Source of the DNA: Ooceraea biroi
Lineage: Eukaryota > Arthropoda > Insecta > Hymenoptera > Formicidae
DNA length: 64,000 nt
Direction of reading: 5' to 3'
Assembly: GCF_003672135.1 (NCBI RefSeq)
Contig: NC_039517.1
Coordinates: forward strand, 2,666,001 to 2,730,000
Below are positions 1 to 11,823 of this stretch, one piece after another. Each line of letters opens with the position of its first letter. Positions within the stretch are counted from its first letter, which is position 1. A program made the translations under genes and the position numbers. The notes under the pieces were generated by a model that was not told the origin of the DNA, made no database searches, and saw only the letters and a list, made by a program, of their open reading frames with translations.

Positions 1-2400
1 GCTTACATTCTTGTATGCGGATGCAAGTAATTTTGCTTTTTACTCTATAAATAGAATTGAAACTCTTTTCCCAAACAGTTATAACCATTAAAAATGTTTG
101 TTCATCAATTTGTGTTAATCTAAGTTTTTGGTTTCTTAAAATATAAAAAAGAAGTAAAGTTCAATATCATTTTTTTTAAATAGCTGTAAAAGGCTGTTTG
201 GGATTCTTGTTTTATCATCTTGTGTAGGATTCAAACTAAGTATTTCCGTTTGAATTGTGCACACCAACGCACACCTTTGCGTTATATACAGGATGTTTCA
301 TTTTAATTTTCATATCGTAATAACCCGAAAATTTGGCGTTTTGGTAAAAAATGTTTGAAATGAAAGTTGTAGGTTTTTAAGTGAAGCATTACATAGCAAT
401 ACCAGTATGACCTTGATAGTGTTGTCAAGATCATGTACAGATCACCGTGAAATTTTTAAATGCCGCGAAACGTACGACGCGGCGCGGTAGCGACTGTAAC
501 TTTCAAGCTTCATAACTTCGAAGTATTTAACGGATAAATACTTTGTTATAGTGTTCTGAAAAGCTCTTGAGGTAAGCTACAAAAATATCTAATGAAAACT
601 GGAGGTTCCCACTTAAAAAATTCAAGGCGACCTTTGCGTGACCTTAGCAACGCTATTCAAGGTCATACTAGTATTATTATCTAATACCTGATTTAAAACC
701 CTATAACTTTTATTTGAAACATTTTTTTCTAAAACGTCATGTTTTCGAGTTATTACTTTTGGCCAGCTTTTTTCGAGTTTAGCCCACTGTGCAACGCATT
801 GAGTCACGTTCGATCCGCTCGCTGCGTGGCCATCGTTGCCGCCGCTGCACTGCGAAAAAAGTCAAGCCGGGAAGCATCAATCGCCCCTCCGCAACGCGAT
901 TTTGCCCGAGAGCCTCTCCGGCCGGAGGGTTCCATCAGATTTGAACGCTTGCGGCCGGATTGACGCGACGTTCCGACGGATTTTTTACATGCTGATGCGG
1001 AGGAACGCGCGAAACGACCGTAGCTCGCTCGTTGAAATTCCGGACAGTCAGGAGGTGTGCGCGTGTACACGTACGTGCACGCCGATCATCTCCCCGGAGG
1101 ATAGGGAGGCTAATGTGTCGTCGGGGCCGAGGTGGAAGCCGCCTGTGGTCTGTGAAGTTCATAATCTAATACGCGTACCCTCTCCGCGCGCGCTCGCAAA
1201 ACATTGAGTGCTCTCGCCGCGAACGCGACCGCTTTTGCGGCCGCGTATATCGCCGCTCGCTCATAATCCGATTATATTGAATTACCCGTGCGCTCATCGG
1301 CACACCGCGCTCGCGTACGTACGAATCGATATATCCCGCCGTCAAACGCGGAATTTCCGTTCGGCTTATACGCGCGCGCGCATCTCCGCCGTCGCATCAT
1401 CGTCAACCGCGTCCGCGAGATCATGATGATCGGATTGCCCCGATCGTCCCTAATTTTCTAACGCAAAATGCACGCCCCTCGATTACCTCGTACCATCTCG
1501 CAAAGCGAACGCTGTGGCGAGCGAGATCCTCGCGATCGGACGCGCGTCCAAGAGTTTCCTCTTGCGGAAAGCAAGAGCGGAGGCGCCGTCGCCGGTCACG
1601 TGTACGCGGCACGTGTCGAGAATATTTCGGGCCTGCGTTATTCACGCAATGACAGCAGAATGAATCGCAACACGTGCTCGGCGACGTTTGACTGATAACC
1701 TTGCTGTGTGTGTGGCTAATCTTGGTTCGCCCGGGGCGACGAGCGCGCTTCGAGTGGCTCGATCGCTCGCTAAATGAGCGTCTACCCGGCTAGAAAGCCT
1801 CCACGACGAATCGCGATAAATTTCCAAGCGCGCGCTTGCGAGTTAATAATGCTTGTAGCTTGTAAACCGTACGCTGATTTCTTACGTGACGTTTAGTAAA
1901 GACTCGGATTCCAAAGAACAATTGCAAGTTTGCATTCGAGCTTCTTCACTCCGCTTCCGCGTATCGGTTACGATTATAGACGTGACAATTGGGCGGAATA
2001 CAATTCACGGGTCTTTGTCCCGCGACTAAATAAGGCGGCGAAACATTCGCGATCCTCGTGGATGAGACAATGAGCGCGCCCAAATTGACTCAGACGGTTT
2101 TCCCGATGTCAGCCGCGACATTAACGTCTGAGTTTTCGCGAAATTGTTCAACTTCCCCATTGTCTGCGTCCCTCCCGAGGCGCGAATCAACTCAGCTCGC
2201 GCCGACTTGCTGGGCCGTGACGACAACGCACTCAAATCGTATCGTATTTCGTACTTAAAACGTACATGGCTCTTGCTAATTTGCAATCGTGCCGCATTAC
2301 GAGTATCGTTACAAGAAGGGGACAATAAATTTGCAAGATCGATGATGAAGAATACAGCAGGAAATGCGCGAAAACGAGAGCGAGCGAGCGAGTGACTCAC
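1..2400 (-). other. sv: Intron of sv downstream of the octapeptide exon (runs off the left edge)
   Basis: This stretch follows the splice donor GTGAGT at 2395-2400 on the minus strand, so it is the start of the next sv intron, and no acceptor or further Pax coding sequence is visible before position 1. The first 800 bases are AT-rich and contain an inverted-repeat element (317-757). From about 800 the DNA becomes CpG-rich and shows only short arginine-rich open frames on both strands, which I treat as chance. The homeodomain-like and C-terminal exons expected for a Pax2/5/8 gene are not here. Confidence 0.8.
317..757. repeat. Imperfect long inverted repeat, MITE-like
   Basis: The left arm (about 317-380, beginning GTAATAACCCGAAAA) reappears as the reverse complement in the right arm (about 695-757, AGTAATAACTCGAAAA on the minus strand), with a scatter of mismatches over about 65 bases. 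A second nested pair around the motif AGTATGACCTTGA (about 410) and its complement (about 660) extends the fold inward. A motif resembling many transposon ends (ACAGGATGTTTC) precedes it at about 289. There is no open reading frame of substance. It is probably a degenerate non-autonomous transposon; its true ends and target duplication are unclear. Confidence 0.6.
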
Positions 2401-2657
2401 CGTCGACGCTGCGCTTCCTCTTGATGCTGTTGCCGTTGGGGTCCTGATGATGCGACGGGATGCCCAGGATGCCGCTGATGCTGTAGGCGTTGGGCGCGGT
2501 GGCGGCGGGATGACCCGCCGCCGTCGCAGGTGCATGTGCTATCACCGACACGGAACCGCCCGATCCCGGCTGGCCTTGCTGCTGACCTTGCTGCTGCTGC
2601 GCTTGCTGTTGCTGATGCGCGTGCTTCGCCTTCTCCGCTGCCTTGTTCCTCACGATC
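2401..2657 (-). CDS. sv: sv exon: end of paired domain, Gln-rich linker, octapeptide, basic motif
   Basis: This internal coding exon of the insect Pax2/5/8 transcription factor shaven has 85 whole codons plus one base at each end. The 3' acceptor (TTCGCAG, at 2658-2664) joins a split Arg codon from the previous exon, giving SSINR followed by IVRNKAAEKAKHAH, the usual end of a Pax2/5/8 paired domain. A Gln-rich stretch (residues 15-29 of the exon, 2570-2614) follows. Then come the octapeptide YSISGILG (2462-2485), the Groucho-corepressor-binding motif of Pax2/5/8 and other Pax classes, and a basic SIKRKRS motif near the exon end. The donor is GTGAGT at 2400 downward, leaving phase 1. The protein acts in the nucleus; in Drosophila sv specifies cone cells, pigment cells and bristle shaft and glial cells. 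A mariner copy starts only 142 bp upstream of the acceptor. Pax2/5/8 is chosen over Pax1/9 and Pax3/7 because of the RNKAAEKAKH linker and octapeptide spacing. Confidence 0.97.
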
Positions 2658-2800
2658 CTGCGAACAATAGGTCACAGACACCGTACAGTGAAACCGCCGT
2701 GTCATACCGAGAGACGTTTTCTCCGTCTCTCCTCTCGTTTTCCCTGTCTCTCCCTCCCTCTGCTTCTTTATCGTCCTCGCGATTAAAAATGCAAATATTA

Positions 2801-4039
2801 GGAGTGTGATTTAGTTTTGAGGGTTTTGCAACAGATGGCTGTAGTGTCAGTTTGTTCCAATAGCTCTTTCCGATAACTGTTGTTTCTTACAGTCTTGACA
2901 TTATCCATCACATTTAGTAGCATTATAGCAATCGTGTTTATATCATCGTAAAAATGCAACTTCCGAAAGCTCTTTAGCATTTTCGACATGCGTTGCTTTT
3001 GTTTTTTAATTAAAAGAAAACTGCGGCTGAGGGTTATAGAATTCTTGTGGAAACTTATGGTGATTCTGCCCCGTCAATTAAGACGTGTGAATACTGGTTT
3101 AGACGCTTTAAAAGTGCTGATACTGATGTGAAGGACAAAGAACGCTCGGGACAACCAAGAAAGCTTGAAAATGCAGATTTGCAAGCATTATTGCACGAAA
3201 ATCCAACAGAATCCACTTCAGAACTTGCCAGAGCATTAAATGTTGCTCGTACAACATTTACATGAAATGGGAAAAATTCAGAAAGAGGAGAAATGGGTTC
3301 GACATCAATTATCGGAAAGTGCCATTGCGAACCGGTTGAACATTTGCATTTCGTTGATCGCCAGGCAACAAAAGAAGAGTCTTTTGTCTCGGATTGTTAC
3401 TGGGGATGAAAAGTGGATCTATTTTGATAATCCGAAACGCAGAAAATCATGGGTGGATCCAGGCGAACCATCAACATCCACTTCGAGACGCAATATTGAC
3501 GGTTGAAAAGTAATGCTCTGTATTTGGTGGGATAGTGTACTATGAGCCGTTAAATCCGCATGAGACTGTCACGGCTGATCGTTATCGACGCCAATTGTAC
3601 AAGTTGAAGCAAGCATTGGACCTAAAAAGGCCGCCAATTGCGAGTAAACGACGGAAAGTGATTCTTCTTCGTGACAACGCTCGACCTCACGTTGCGTTAT
3701 CAGTGAAAGAAACACTATTAGAGCTCGAATGGGAAGTCTTACCGCACCCCGCGTATTCTCCGGACATTGCTCCATGCGATTATTATTTGTTCCGGTGGAT
3801 GCAACACGCTTTAGAGGATACACACTTTGATAATTTGGAAGAAGTGCGAAAATTCGTCGACGAATGGATCAACTGAAAAGAAGAGTGATTTTATCGTGGT
3901 GGAATCGATCTCTTGCCAGAAAGATGGGAAAAAGTTATAGAAAAGGAAGGAAAATATTTTGATTAAGGTATTCCTTCATTATCATATTTAAATACATGCG
4001 TTTTTGAGCAAAAAAACCCTCAAAACTAAATCACACCCC
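2801..4039 (+). mobile_element. Mos1-like mariner, copy 1 (inactive)
   Basis: The element is 1,239 bp, bounded by TA on both sides (2799-2800 and 4040-4041). It has inverted ends GGAGTGTGATTTAGTTTTGA and its complement, of about 27 bp with one mismatch (GGAG versus GGGG). It lies antisense to sv, inside the intron, 142 bp from the octapeptide exon. The interior is a broken D,D34D transposase gene, described separately. Two further copies in the window share its ends and lesions. Confidence 0.96.
2954..3966 (+). pseudogene. Mariner transposase pseudogene (mauritiana/Mos1-like), copy 1
   Basis: This is a decayed cut-and-paste transposase. Recognisable blocks in order are an N-terminal helix-turn-helix (KKTAADGYRILVETYGDSAP, then WFRRFKS), RSGQPRKLENADLQALL, then MGKIQKEEKWVRH, the first catalytic Asp in VTGDEKWIYFDNPKRRKSWV, the second in LLRDNARPHVA, the third in YSPDIAPCDYYLF, and the C-terminal LLPERWEKVIEKEGKYFD. 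The spacing between the second and third Asp is 34 residues, which defines mariner. The frame is broken in at least four places: a deletion near 3255, a TGA at about 3503, a frameshift near 3533, and TGA codons near 3874 and 3886. The three catalytic Asp codons survive. The broken frames mean it cannot make full-length transposase. Confidence 0.93.
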
Positions 4040-5961
4040 TAATAGATCACGCCGACTGGTAATAAATCGCGACGGCCGATTCGGATCTCATTGAGAACGC
4101 TTTCGGCACAACGGCGACGCGCAGATGCATCTGCGAGCGCGCGCTGCGTGTCTATTAATACACGGTGACTTCATAGCGCAACAATCGAGTGGCACAAAGT
4201 ACCGATTGTTAATTCAAAGTCCGCCCGTCGGGCGCGGAGCGCTCCGCGCTCGAGATCGATGATGAAGGCCCGGCATTGTTACGAGACAAGATCTTCCTGT
4301 GGAGCGCGTCACTGCGACTCCCCGGGCAACGATGAACAAAGATCGAGCGATCGGCCGCGGATTACACGATCGCCAATTCGGATTGCTTGATTCTCATGCG
4401 ATAAATCCGACGTGTTTATCGCGTATACCTTAATTCTCGTCGCTTCTTTCTCGAAGCAGCGAACGCGTACACGTTAAAGAGACGTTCCTCCCGAACGCCA
4501 CCCCGATCGATCGCTCTTCCTTCAAATGCCTGTTACATCCAATGCGGAAGAGCAGAGCGAGCTGTCCCGATCAAAAGTAACGACCGTTCATTCCAGTTCC
4601 ATCACACGGCCGATCATAAATCCCGACATCGCCGCTCGCGGAGCCGCGAGCCCGACCACGCTCGACGATAACCGGCGGTGCCGCCCTGTGCGATACCGAT
4701 CCGCGAGTCACGGGTTACACGATGATTAATTACGATTACGCGGGTCACTTCGCGCACCATCATTCCGCCTCGACCGACGTGTACGCGCCTAGACCCGCCT
4801 GCATCTACCTACCGCGAGGGTGCACGCACACGCGCGGCGAGGAGACGCGAATCGCTCATCATTGTTCCGTCTATGGGACTCCGGTCGGTCGCTACCTTCG
4901 GATGCTGGCGCAGCGACGTGACGCTGCGGAACCTCGTCGCATCTCGTATCATAATCGCGTATCAGGGAGGACCGAGAGAGAGAAAGAGAGAGCTCTGCCT
5001 AGAGGGAGAGGGAGAGGGAGAGTCGTCGCGACATTGTAACGAAGCGGTCGTCTCTACTCCCCCGTTTCCCTGCCATCCCCGTGTCGAGAGTACCGGGCGT
5101 GTGCACCGGCTGCTTATTATCCGTGATATATTGCGCGCGCGGTTTCAATGGTCAGCTTCTCTCTCTCTCTCTCTCCCGACGTCGGTATCAATTATCCCGG
5201 CGAATATTCGCGCTGTTAATCTCGCACCGCGAAGTGCCTCGCGCTTCGGAGCAAGTCGCGAAGCAACGCCGACGACCGCGTCCATCTCGGTCCTCTCGGT
5301 CTTGGGTGATTTAACGTTTTCTCCGCGCCGACTTCTTCCTACTTTGCTAATGAATACGAAACGGATAACGTTACTGAAATTAATCACGAGCTACGCTAAA
5401 ACCAATCGCATAAATTTCGTCGTGAAACCAATGTGGGGAACCGGGCTCCGCGGTTCGGCCCGATCGCCGGATGTAGCAGGCGTTACTCCCGCCCTTGTTT
5501 CGACGATCGTCCTTTTTCCGCCGCGTAATGCACTTTGGAGCGCGTCAGGCCAGCGATTTCTCGCCGGGATGGGCCAGTACGTAATGGATCGACATTAAGT
5601 CCTTCGTTCCTACCGTGGATGTGTTTGTGGGCTAGGTAATCGTGGGGGTGCGAGCAACGGCGATCAATCAGATGACACCTGTTGCCCAACCTCCCTCGTT
5701 CGTTCGCCACCTTCACCAATTCGCAACAATTAGCAGCGATCCTTATCAAGCTTAGACTCTAGGGTGGCCGCCGGGGTACCAACGATCCTAACCGACGAGT
5801 TATCGCGCCTCGCACCCCCCGTGCGTGAAAGTCCCACACCTGCGATAACTAACTGTTATCTCTCTCGATAGCGGCGGGCCAATTTACCCGCGATTATCCT
5901 TACCAATAATTTATCCACGGATGATTGATGCGCTCATCGAGTTGCCTTTGGCAAGGAAAAC

Positions 5962-6200
5962 ATCACAGAAAGAAAAATTTTTGCTACCGTAGCTAATCAT
6001 GATTTGCTAAACAATGTTTGCTGCCGTAGCTATAAATTTCTAAACTACAGCAAAATGTTTGCTCTTGCAGCTAATGAATTAGGAACCTTATCTAATAAAA
6101 TAGGTGTCACAGCTAAAATTTAGCTGTCCATATATTACGACTGAATTTAGTTATCACACGCAGTTTTTAGCTATGGCAGCTACTTTTTTCTTTCCGTGAT
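5962..6200. repeat. Small inverted-repeat element with repeated GCTACCGTAGCT-type motif (MITE-like)
   Basis: The ends are inverted: ATCACAGAAAGAAAAA at 5962 and its near complement ending at 6200 (TTTTTTCTTTCCGTGAT). Inside both ends a GCTACCGTAGCT-like motif occurs, and it recurs in the left half (about 5980, 6022 and 6072, diverged) and in the right half (about 6165), so the element is a run of degenerate AGCTA-containing units. It has no coding capacity. A target-site duplication is not convincing. It sits in the large sv intron and is AT-rich against CpG-rich surroundings. Confidence 0.65.
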
Positions 6201-7711
6201 ATTTTGCAAAAATATACAATTTACGTAAAGGAGCGGAAAAGGGAGAAGGACATCTTCACGCGTTGTGTTACAATAGCATTCGATTTTCTGACAAACAAAT
6301 TATTATGCCTGTTCGTTATCTAGAACCAGCGGCGCGTCATTATTTTTCCGCGGTGAAACGCTGGCAGCGTTTGGTGAATGTTGAAAATCAGGCGCGTGGC
6401 TTCCGCGAGAGCGGCACGTAACGACTTCACTCGCGCGGCGGCATATAATGAGCGTAATCGACGATCTAATAAATGTAACGGCGCCTGCGAGGGAGAGGCG
6501 GCGGCGGCGGTCCTTTTTCCACAACAGGTGCAGATTGTATCGCGATACAGGTGGTGCGAACCGTTGCGACACGGTGCGCTTCGCATTCGGCGAGCGAGCG
6601 CAATCGGGGGGCTTTCGCGTTAAAATTCATCGCGCGCCGGGCTCCGGCGCTCCAATTAACGTAATCCTCTATGAGCGCGCTCGTTATCGATGCATTGCTA
6701 AATATCAGCGGCCGCTCGGTAATTTTCTATGCCAGCGGCGGGCACCGGATGAGGCAACTCACCGAAGACTAATCGAGGAGTTGCGCGCGCTTCTGTAACC
6801 CGATCGCGATGTTGCGTTACCAGTTCCGCAATGTTGTATTAAAAAAGAAAAAAATAATAAATTATGCGCGTTGATGTTGCACAAGCGAAAACGATACGAT
6901 CGCAATGCCGAATTTCGTTAGTTTTTGCGAGTTTGTCGAAAGGTGCCGATCGTAATCTCGAAAACGGACGCCGCGATTCCTCGAAAATCTAGCATTTTTG
7001 AGAGGCGGCGACCGTATCGATCGCGCGAGAACAGAGGGAGCACCGCTAAGGGCAGTCTCGGAGAGAGTCTTTTATGGGCAGAGGTTGCCGAGAAAATAGA
7101 GAAGCGAGTGGATGAGAACGAAGTTCGTACGATGTAACCCCAACATTTTCCTGACGCTACAATGTTTCTCCCTTCGTGCTCGATTCTCCGCTCTTGTTCT
7201 TCTCTCTTTCTCCATCACCCTCGTCTTTGTCTTTCCCTCTTTCTCTCCCGGTTTTCCCCCCTCTCATCCCTGCCTTTCCGGTACTTCATCTAATCATTGA
7301 GTGCGCCCTTTCTTCCGTGCTTTTCTCCGTGGCGATTCCCGTTGCGATCTGCGGCGCGAGACGATGCGAGCACGACGGTTTCCAACACAGATTTCACGAC
7401 TTACCTTGCTTCTTGCATTCGTATAATCAAGCTGCTGCGTTCGCAGCTAATGAATTGCATGCAAACAATGCCGGTGGCGTTGCGAAAAATTAACTGGCGG
7501 GCATTACAAAATGCAGAAATTAAAAACAGAAATTATCGCGATCATCCGCGTGTGACGTTACGTAACGGTCATTAAAGACTCGTGGCCGCCTGGTAATTAA
7601 TTTTGGCCATTTCCGGTATTCGAGTCGCGGAGTCGTGCAGGCGGGCACTACGTAAAGTCGAATTTCGAGTTGGTCGCTCGCATTTCGGCGCGGATTTGCG
7701 AGTACGCCATC

Positions 7712-7734
7712 GGGGGGGGGGGGGGGGGGGGGGG
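7712..7734 (+). repeat. Homopolymer run of 23 G
   Basis: There are twenty-three consecutive G residues in the sv intron; on the transcribed sv pre-mRNA they read as C. Runs this long are rare, can form G-quadruplexes and are prone to length error in sequencing, so the exact count should not be trusted. Confidence 0.95.
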
Positions 7735-8846
7735 TTGCACGTCTGTCGGTCGTGGTCGGGAAATCACGCGGTGGTTTTCGTTCGTGCACAAGGATGTGGG
7801 AAGGGGGAAGAAAGGTCTTCCACGATCCGTCGAGCGAGGGGAGGATTTTCCGCGAGCGGCACGGAACGACGTTCTCCTTCGCTCTCACGGTTACGACGCC
7901 TAAGAGAAACCGGAGGTGGCGCCTCGGAGGAAGGCTCGGTAGAATTATGAGGGTAGAGTGCGCCGGGGGTGCCACGTGGGAAGGAGCTATGCCTCCCCTG
8001 GCGCCGTCAGATCGTTCCCCAACGACCACTCCTGAACTAAACTGCTCCGCTACCTACCCCGAAGTGCCACATCTCCCACCCGAAGTCGGGCTTTCCTTGC
8101 CACTCGCCTTAAGTATGTGAACGTCGCAGCCGCGTGCCGCTTAAATCTCGGGATTGTACTAAGAAAATTTAAGCAGAAGGAACACGAGAAAACCAGAGGA
8201 ATCATTTGCTCTCTGTACTTTGGAACTGTGTCGCTTCAAGCGTCAGAGAGATAAGGACACGGATAGAGGGTTACACATGAGAAAGAAGGAAGGAAGGAAG
8301 AAAAGAAAAAGGAAAAAGTCGTATTTTCGCTCCTACGTGCAACATCGACTGCCATCTTTTACTCGCAGTTTTTTCCGAGCGATAACTTTAAAAAATGCCT
8401 TTTTTCTCTGAAGCGGCACGAGCACGCGCACGCAGATCGTCGAAGGATCATTCGAGCGTGCCCGGCGACTTTCCGTCTCGGATACGCCGTCGATAACGCC
8501 GGCGAATGGCTCTCCATCAGGCAGAATTTATTTCCTAACAAACCGACAGTAACTGCGGGAATATAACGGACGCGACGAAACGCGTACGCGCATTACACAC
8601 AACCTGGCTGCGACGATGATGGGAACGGGCGCGCATCCTGGGCCGCGAGGGTGGCCGGGAAAATCGTAGCCAGCCACCACCGAGCCACCATGTTTCGAGA
8701 GAACAGGAACGCGGGAGATGGCTTCGGGTCCGCGCCACGGCTCTGGAACCACAAACTTTAATGTCGGCATTACTTTTATGCGCGACTTTATGCCAAGTAT
8801 CCCATCAAATATATGACCCGCACTCCCGCACGCTTCCCAAGGTATG

Positions 8847-8874
8847 TAGATAGATAGAGAGAGAGAGAGAGAGA
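8847..8874 (+). repeat. TAGA/GA microsatellite
   Basis: A short TAGATAGATA tract passes into a (GA)n tract. It is one of many GA/CT tracts in the window. Confidence 0.85.
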
Positions 8875-10585
8875 AACCCTTCTGCTTCAACCCCCGAACC
8901 TGCCGTCGGCGATCCCGCCCGCGCGCGCGGCTAAATTATTGCGAATAAAACTTTATACTCAAATTACCTCTACGCCAACTTTATCGCATTTCTCCGGCGC
9001 TGGGGGAGGCCCGCCATCGTAGCGGCGCGTTCTCCAACCTCCGACGCCCCGACGTTTCTCCCGACGTCGGGGGTTGGCGGCTGGGCGGATTTAAATTCTC
9101 CTCTCGCGAATCGAGGTTAATTTCCTCTCATCTCGTGCACGGCCGTGCTTTCGATTCTTTCAAGACGTTATTCAGCTAGTTACGTTGCGCCGCGCCGCGG
9201 TTCTACCATAACGTTCATGGTTACGAGGGATCAACGATCTAGGACCAAAGGGAAGTACATACCCCGGACCGCCGACGGGCGTGGATCCTGGATCGCGGCG
9301 TGGGCGAGAGGGGGCGATCGATGGATCGTCAATGAGCACGTATCGCTCGTTAGCGGATGTACACGCGCGAGTAGATATCGCGGGGGGATTTCCGGATTGC
9401 GATGCGAGCGCGAACGATCTGTAATTGTCAATTACCGTGGCGCTCGTTAGGCGTCGGCCGTTATTGATCGCTCAAAGCACCGGTGAATCTCGATCGCGCT
9501 GTCCGCCCGGTATAATGTACAATGCTAACACGGGGCAATGATTCCGGTGCCAATTTTATCCAAAGATCCGTACCGAGAGAAAGGAGCGGTTGAACTCGCG
9601 CAGACTGCGTTCCCTTACCGCCGTTCTCGCGAACAACCGCTCGCTGCATTTCACGCGTCTGTTTTACGCACCGTTTAGCGCGGTTCCTCGCCGACGTAAG
9701 AAAATACGGATTCGAGATTCGAGGCGAAATTTCGAGCACTACTTTGGCAAAGTTTTCCGGTGAAGCGCCGTTCCGACTCACGTGGCATTACGATCGCTCG
9801 TGGCCCGGTTGCTCGCGCAATGAAACGGACGTCAATTCGTCCTGAGTGCCGGATCGACGACAGGATCGGACGCGATTCCGGGTGTACCGCGGTTAAGCGC
9901 GCATTAGGGTGGCTCGCGCGGCGTTAATGCGGAGCTTTAAAGTTATTACAGTCCATTATATGCGGCGGGGCGCGGATTGCGGGAGATTTCAGGGGGCTTC
10001 TCCGAGGATTTAGCAGTCCCGGGGCAGATGCTCCGTCCGTGGAACCACGAATAGCACCAGAACGGAACTCCTCTCTCGTTAACCCAAAGTCGTGAGAGGG
10101 ATCGGGAGGTGGCGAGCGGTGGAAGGCAGAGAGAGAAAGAGAAAGACCAGGGCCAAAAGCAGCAAGCCAGAGTCACAGAACTGTTCCGCCGAGCTGTAGA
10201 CACAATACGGGACTAGCTCCACGGCCATTGTACGCCCTTCAGATCCGCACAATGGCTGGAAAAGGTGTATCCTGATATTCCGCCACTCCTCTCTCTCTTT
10301 CTCGTTCTTTCTCTCGGGGGTGAGAGAAGCTGTAATGTACCCCAAGCGGGTGCTACTTGGCGCTTGTACGCGATGCACCACGGTGTGATTCTTAAATAAA
10401 GCCATCTCTCGCGAGTTGAACTTTCTCTCGAGTTCGCTCGAGACGCACGAGATCCTCGAGATACAGATACTTCCCCGAATTTACGTTACCAAGTCAATCA
10501 TTCGATGTAAACGTGCAGGCGATGCTGGAGAATTCGTTTCCTCTGTAATATTTTGCTGTTGCGTTTGATGGTATCGATGCTATTA

Positions 10586-11823
10586 GGAGTGTGATTTAGT
10601 TTTGAGGGTTTTGCAACAGATGGCTGTAGTGTCAGTTTGTTCCAATAGCTGTTTCCGATAACTGTTGTTTCTTACAGTCTTGACATTATCCATCACATTT
10701 AGTAGCATTATAGCAATAGATGCAATAACAGTCGTGTTTGTATCATCGTAAAAATGCAACTTCCGAAACAGCATTTTCGACATGCGTTGCTTTTGTTTTT
10801 TAATCAAAAGAAAACTGCGGCTGACGGTTATAGAATTCTTGTGGAAACTTATGGTGATTCTGCCCCATCAATTAAGACGCGTGAATACTGGTTTAGACGC
10901 TTTAAAAGTGGTCATACTGATGTGAAGGACAAAGAACGCTCGGGACAACCAAGAAAGCTTGAAAATGCAGATTTGCAAGCATTATTGCACGAAAATCCAA
11001 CAGAATCCACTTCAGAGCATTAAATGTTACTCGTACAACATTTACATGAAATGGGAAAAATTCAGAAAGAGGGGAAATGGGTTCGACATGAATTATCGGA
11101 AAGTGCCATTGCGAACCGGTTGAACATTTGCATTTCGTTGATCGCCAGGCAACAAAAGAAGAGTCTTTTGTCTCGGATTGTTACTGGGGATGAAAAGTGG
11201 ATCTATTTTGATAATCCGAAACGCAGAAAATCATGGGTGGATCCAGGCGAACCATCAACATCCACTTCGAGACGCAATATTCACGGTTGAAAAGTAATGC
11301 TCTGTATTTGGTGGGATAGTGTACTATGAGCTGTTAAATCCGCATGAGACTGTCACGACTGATCGTTATCGACGCCAATTGTACAAGTTGAAGCAAGCAT
11401 TGGACGAAAAACGAGCACCAATTGCGAGTAAACGACGGAAAGTGATTCTTCTTCGTGACAAGGCTCGACCTCACGTTGCGTTATCAGTGAGACAAACACC
11501 ATTAGAGCTTGAATGGGAAGTCTTACCGCACCCCGCGTATTCTCCGGACATTGCTCTATGCGATTATTATTTGTTCCGGTCGATGCAACACGTTTTAGAG
11601 GATACAACTTTCATAATTTGGAAGAAGTGCGAAAATTCGTCGACGAATGGATGAACTGAAAAGAAGAGTGATTTTATCGTGGTGGAATCGATCTCTTGCC
11701 AGAAAGATGGGAAAAAGTTATAGAAAAGGAAGGAAAATATTTTGATTAAGGTATTCATTCATTATCATATTTAAATACATGCGTTTTTGAGCACAAAAAA
11801 CCCTCAAAACTAAATCACACCCC
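10586..11823 (+). mobile_element. Mos1-like mariner, copy 2 (inactive)
   Basis: The element is 1,238 bp, flanked by TA (10584-10585 and 11824-11825), with the same inverted ends as copy 1. It lies in the same sv intron, in the same orientation (antisense to sv), 6.5 kb away. By eye it is very similar to copy 1 and keeps a better N-terminal start (MQLPKQHFRHALLLFF), but it has its own 10-bp loss near 11017 compared with copy 1. Confidence 0.96.
10754..11749 (+). pseudogene. Mariner transposase pseudogene (Mos1-like), copy 2
   Basis: This has the same domain order as the 2954-3966 pseudogene: helix-turn-helix region, VTGDEKWIYF with the first catalytic Asp, a second block, YSPDIALCDYYLF with the third Asp, and a C-terminal WEKVIEKEGKYFD. 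The start ATG at 10754 is followed by an uninterrupted 89-codon N-terminal frame. The second catalytic block reads LLRDKARPH, so Asp is present but the following Asn is Lys. The shared breaks are present: the same deletion at the TTFT junction, TGA after NIHG, a frameshift before YYELL, and TGA codons in the C-terminal KEE block. There is an additional frameshift near 11608. It is non-functional. Confidence 0.93.

Noticed and set aside
2026..2809. Several long frames overlapping exon 2401-2657 in other phases and on the plus strand
   Set aside because: Shadow frames of the Gln-rich sv exon.
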